Source: Sulfuritalea sp. (GTDB lineage: Bacteria; Pseudomonadota; Gammaproteobacteria; Burkholderiales; Rhodocyclaceae). From it: a stretch of 8,148 bases of DNA. The stretch's first letter is position 1; every line of letters starts with the position of its first letter. The stretch is from contig JAIPCS010000152.1 in the NCBI GenBank assembly GCA_021738105.1, forward strand, positions 1 to 8,148, read 5' to 3'. The notes beneath the pieces are model-generated. The model was given only the letters and a program-made list of their open reading frames with translations. It searched no databases and was not told the DNA's origin. Of the stretch, positions 5,956 through 8,148 are shown piece after piece. The position numbers and the translations under genes are program-made.

Positions 5956-7200
5956 ATGAGCCTTATTCGTGCATTTCGCGGCCTGCGCCCCGCTGCCGGT
6001 CAAGCCAGCGCCGTTGCAGCCCCACCCTATGACGTACTTTCCAGTGCGGAAGCCCGCGAGTATGTTGCTGGCAAGCCGTGGTCATTTCTGCATATCTCCA
6101 AGCCGGAAATCGACTTGCCGCCCGACACCGATCCGTATGCGCCGGAGGTCTATGCCAAGGCGGCCGAAAACCTGCGCAAGATGCTTGAAGCTGGCGTCAT
6201 GATCCGGGATGAACAACCCTGTTACTACGCCTATCGAATCAGCATGCCCGGCACCGACGGCGGAAGCGCACATGTCCAGACCGGGCTGGTGGCGGCAGCG
6301 AGTATTGCCGACTACGACAGCAACCGCATTCGCAAACACGAATTTACGCGGCCGGACAAGGAAGATGATCGGGTGCGCCAGATCGAGGCGCTGAACGCTC
6401 AGACCGGCCCGGTGCTGCTCGCCTATCCGGCCTCGACCACAGCCGATGAACTGATCGCCGCGATTGCGCTAGGCGAACCCGCCAGCGACGTGATCGCCGC
6501 CGACGGCATTCGCCACCAGATTTGGGTGCTGAGTGACGCCGCTCAAATCGAAGCCATTACCCGGACCTTCGACGCGATGCCGGCGCTGTATATCGCCGAC
6601 GGCCATCATCGCTCAGCTGCCGCTTCACGCGTTGCCGCCAGCCGACATCAACCGGGGCAGGAGCTGTCCGCCGATTCGTTTCTTTCAGTGATATTCCCCC
6701 ATCACCAGATGAAGATTCTTGACTACAACCGAGTCGTCAAGGATCTGCGTGATCTTGAAGCACCACAACTGCTGGAACGCCTTGGCGCTGCCTTCGTCGT
6801 CGAAGAAAGTGCCGAGCGCGTGCACCCCGCGCAACCCGGCGAGTTCGGCATGTATATGGCGGGACGCTGGTACAAGCTCTCGATCAAACCCGAACTGATT
6901 CCCGACGATCCGGTCGATCGCCTGGACGTATCACTGCTGTCGAACCATCTGCTGGCCCCGCTGCTGGAAATACATGATCTGCGCCGCGACAAGCGCATCG
7001 ATTTTGTCGGCGGCATACGCGGACTGGCGGAACTGGAGAAACGCGTCAATTCCGGCGAAATGGCCGTCGCCTTCGCCCTGCACGCCACACATATGGATCA
7101 ATTGATGGCCGTGGCCGACAGCAACAATGTCATGCCGCCCAAGTCGACCTGGTTCGAGCCCAAGCTCGCCGATGGTCTGGTGTCTCACGTACTCGATTAG
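5956..7200 (+). CDS. DUF1015 family protein
   Basis: This 414-residue protein has the usual length for the DUF1015 family. Recognisable blocks are AFRGLRP (6-12), APPYDVL (22-28), RKHEFT (126-131), the strongly conserved ADGHHR (214-219), FVGG (350-353) and MPPKSTWFEPKL (393-404). The biochemical role is not established to my knowledge. The DGHHR element resembles a motif of the ParB/sulfiredoxin-like superfamily that includes free serine kinases, which makes a small-molecule kinase or nucleotide-binding role conceivable but unproven. The gene starts 10 bases after the DAHP synthase stop with no terminator between and only a weak ribosome site, so cotranscription is likely. That pairing hints at a link with amino acid metabolism. 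There is no signal peptide or membrane segment, and the gene looks intact. Confidence 0.9.
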   Translation: MSLIRAFRGLRPAAGQASAVAAPPYDVLSSAEAREYVAGKPWSFLHISKPEIDLPPDTDPYAPEVYAKAAENLRKMLEAGVMIRDEQPCYYAYRISMPGTDGGSAHVQTGLVAAASIADYDSNRIRKHEFTRPDKEDDRVRQIEALNAQTGPVLLAYPASTTADELIAAIALGEPASDVIAADGIRHQIWVLSDAAQIEAITRTFDAMPALYIADGHHRSAAASRVAASRHQPGQELSADSFLSVIFPHHQMKILDYNRVVKDLRDLEAPQLLERLGAAFVVEESAERVHPAQPGEFGMYMAGRWYKLSIKPELIPDDPVDRLDVSLLSNHLLAPLLEIHDLRRDKRIDFVGGIRGLAELEKRVNSGEMAVAFALHATHMDQLMAVADSNNVMPPKSTWFEPKLADGLVSHVLD

Positions 7201-7245
7201 GTAGGCGTTTCTTCGGCAGAGAGCCTGCGCGTGTAGAGCCGGTCC
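7201..7245. other. Short convergent intergenic gap
   Basis: The DUF1015 gene (plus strand) and the small membrane-protein gene (minus strand) end 45 bases apart. Only a weak GCAG/CTGC stem (7216-7228) is visible, with no T-run on either side. I see no convincing intrinsic terminator for either gene. Confidence 0.4.
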
Positions 7246-7581
7246 TCAGTTTCCGTCTATCGGCTGGAAGCACCGACCACAGGTCTGCGAACCCACACTG
7301 ATGACATGACCGTACTTTCGGCATTGCCGCTCGGCGGCGTAAAGGGCTAGCGCTGGTCTTTTGGATGCCAGCACGAGGATCAGAATTGTAGCCACGATAA
7401 AAGTCGCCTGCTCACCCATCGCTCCACCCAGCGTGGCCATGGACCAGGGCTGCAGCAGGCTGGCGATCACCATCAGGATGCCTGATCCGATCACGAATAC
7501 CGTGTTGGCGAAGTGCTTGACTCGGGTTTCCAGTTCTTCTTTCGATGGCGTCATAAGACTAGCGACTTGCAAAGATGGCAT
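7246..7581 (-). CDS. Small two-helix membrane protein with Cys/His tail, unknown function
   Basis: The product is 111 residues from the ATG at 7581, or 102 from the ATG at 7554 (MTPSKEELETR). The shorter form looks more natural because the first nine residues are unremarkable, but neither start has a clear ribosome site. Two hydrophobic segments lie at about 24-44 and 58-73, separated by a Gly-rich turn. The C-terminal tail carries Cys87, His92, Cys101 and Cys104 (CGRC), spaced so that a metal site is possible. The family is not recognised. Topology suggests an inner-membrane protein with both ends on the same side. It lies downstream of hup on the same strand but beyond the hup terminator, so it probably has its own promoter, which I could not locate in the 98 bases between. 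Confidence 0.65.
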   Translation of the reverse strand: MPSLQVASLMTPSKEELETRVKHFANTVFVIGSGILMVIASLLQPWSMATLGGAMGEQATFIVATILILVLASKRPALALYAAERQCRKYGHVISVGSQTCGRCFQPIDGN

Positions 7582-7659
7582 TCGATACCGTGCCTGGCTG
7601 TGACGGATAATCCCGGCCAGCAGTCATTGCGGTGGGCTTCATCCAATAGTTCGCCAGGA

Positions 7660-7705
7660 TCCAAAATCCCCGAAAAGACCAAGGGCAACCCATGGGTTGC
7701 CCTTG
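7660..7705 (-). terminator. Intrinsic terminator of the HU gene
   Basis: Positions 7680-7705 form a perfect palindrome with 13-base arms (left arm CAAGGGCAACCCA). It lies 21 bases beyond the HU stop codon on the minus strand and is followed on that strand by GGTCTTTTCGG. The T-run is short, but stem length and position make a terminator the natural reading. No T-run follows on the plus-strand side, so it is not clearly bidirectional. Confidence 0.75.
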
Positions 7706-7726
7706 TCATGTCCTGCCAAGCCGAAC

Positions 7727-8110
7727 TTACTTTTTCTTGGCGGCGGGTTTCTTTGCAGCAGGCTTGGCAACCGCTTTCTTCGCGGCGGGTTTAGCTGCCG
7801 GCTTCTTGGCCGCAGCCTTCTTCGCCACTGGCTTCTTGCCGGCAACAGCGGCCTTCAGTCCAGCGCCAGCAGAAAACTTCGGCACCGATTTCGCGGCGAT
7901 TTTGAGCGCAGCACCGGTCTTCGGATTTTTGCCCGTACGCGCAGCGCGCTTGACGGACTTGAACGTACCGAAACCGATCAGGGCTACCGGATTGCCAGCT
8001 GAAATCACCGAGGTAATGACTTCGGTCATGGCATCAATTGCCTTGTTGACGGCGGCCTTGGAAAGTTCGGCACGCTCGGCTACTGCTTCAATCAGTTCGC
8101 TTTTGTTCAT
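7727..8110 (-). CDS. hup: HU-family DNA-binding protein with Lys/Ala/Pro-rich C-terminal tail
   Basis: Residues 1-90 form a complete HU/IHF fold: N-terminal helices (MNKSELIEAVAERAELSKAA onward), the GFGTFK turn (46-51), and the DNA-binding beta-arm with RTGKNPKTG (58-66), whose Pro63 is the residue that intercalates and kinks DNA. HU normally ends near residue 90. Here about 37 more residues follow, built of AKKPAAK-type repeats, with 15 lysines and no acidic or aromatic residues, like the tail of histone H1. Such tails occur on HU proteins of mycobacteria and of some betaproteobacteria and should add nonspecific DNA binding or compaction. The start at 8110 is supported by AAAGGGGG (8117-8124), 6 bases before ATG. 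The gene is monocistronic, with its own terminator downstream. HU alpha/beta versus another HU-like paralogue cannot be decided. Confidence 0.93.
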   Translation of the reverse strand: MNKSELIEAVAERAELSKAAVNKAIDAMTEVITSVISAGNPVALIGFGTFKSVKRAARTGKNPKTGAALKIAAKSVPKFSAGAGLKAAVAGKKPVAKKAAAKKPAAKPAAKKAVAKPAAKKPAAKKK

Positions 8111-8116
8111 CGAGTT

Positions 8117-8124
8117 CCCCCTTT
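8117..8124 (-). promoter_or_regulatory. Strong ribosome binding site of the HU gene
   Basis: On the minus strand AAAGGGGG lies 6 bases before the ATG at 8110. It is the most purine-rich ribosome site in the window along with that of vapB, consistent with high expression of a nucleoid protein. The promoter lies beyond the window edge or in the last 20 bases, and I could not assign it. Confidence 0.7.
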
Positions 8125-8148
8125 GGTTTAGAAAGGCGCATTGTTCCA

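Noticed and set aside
7510..7600. A 22-codon minus-strand upstream ORF ending just before the ATG at 7554
   Set aside because: It has no ribosome site or conservation evidence and overlaps the alternative start of the membrane-protein gene. It is likely chance.
7727..7840. Repetitive Lys/Ala codon tract considered as a tandem-repeat or CRISPR-like array
   Set aside because: The repeats are short and irregular, lie within the HU reading frame and encode its tail, with no spacer structure.
7361..8002. Plus-strand ORFs of 80-101 codons across the right end
   Set aside because: They lie opposite the membrane-protein and HU genes, which have better start signals and recognisable protein features, and they carry no motif.

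Overview
The window reads as a chromosomal segment of a moderately GC-rich proteobacterium, most likely a betaproteobacterium. This is an inference from the class I DAHP synthase, the DUF1015 protein and an HU protein with a long Lys/Ala/Pro tail. No rRNA, tRNA or other taxonomic marker is present.

The left half (about 1-4240) looks like accessory DNA. It opens with the last 42 codons of an IS30-family transposase (3-131). A 1137-codon gene of unknown function follows (311-3724): four predicted membrane helices, then about 950 residues of soluble, largely helical protein. A 41-codon ORF with a plausible ribosome site sits 19 bases behind it (3744-3869). About 320 bases without an intact gene come next (3870-4191). 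They hold two adjacent hairpins, a spaced direct repeat and a stretch resembling the 3' end of a vapC gene.

The central block is a same-strand cluster: vapB (4244-4474), vapC (4471-4857), a DAHP synthase gene (4863-5945) and a DUF1015 gene (5956-7200). VapB and VapC form a PIN-domain toxin-antitoxin pair. The best promoter in the window (TTGACC, 17 bases, TAAAAT) lies before vapB and is overlapped by a perfect 10-base inverted repeat, as expected of an autoregulated toxin-antitoxin operator. Gaps in the cluster are -4, 5 and 10 bases and no terminator is visible between the genes. The first enzyme of aromatic amino acid synthesis may therefore be read at least partly from the toxin-antitoxin promoter.

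The right end is on the minus strand. A small two-helix membrane protein with a Cys/His-containing tail (7246-7581) converges on the DUF1015 gene. An HU-family DNA-binding protein with a histone H1-like tail (7727-8110) ends in a strong palindromic terminator (7680-7705).

I did not identify a complete new system with confidence. The best candidates for undescribed biology are the large membrane protein with its small downstream ORF, and the placement of a toxin-antitoxin operator directly upstream of a shikimate-pathway gene.
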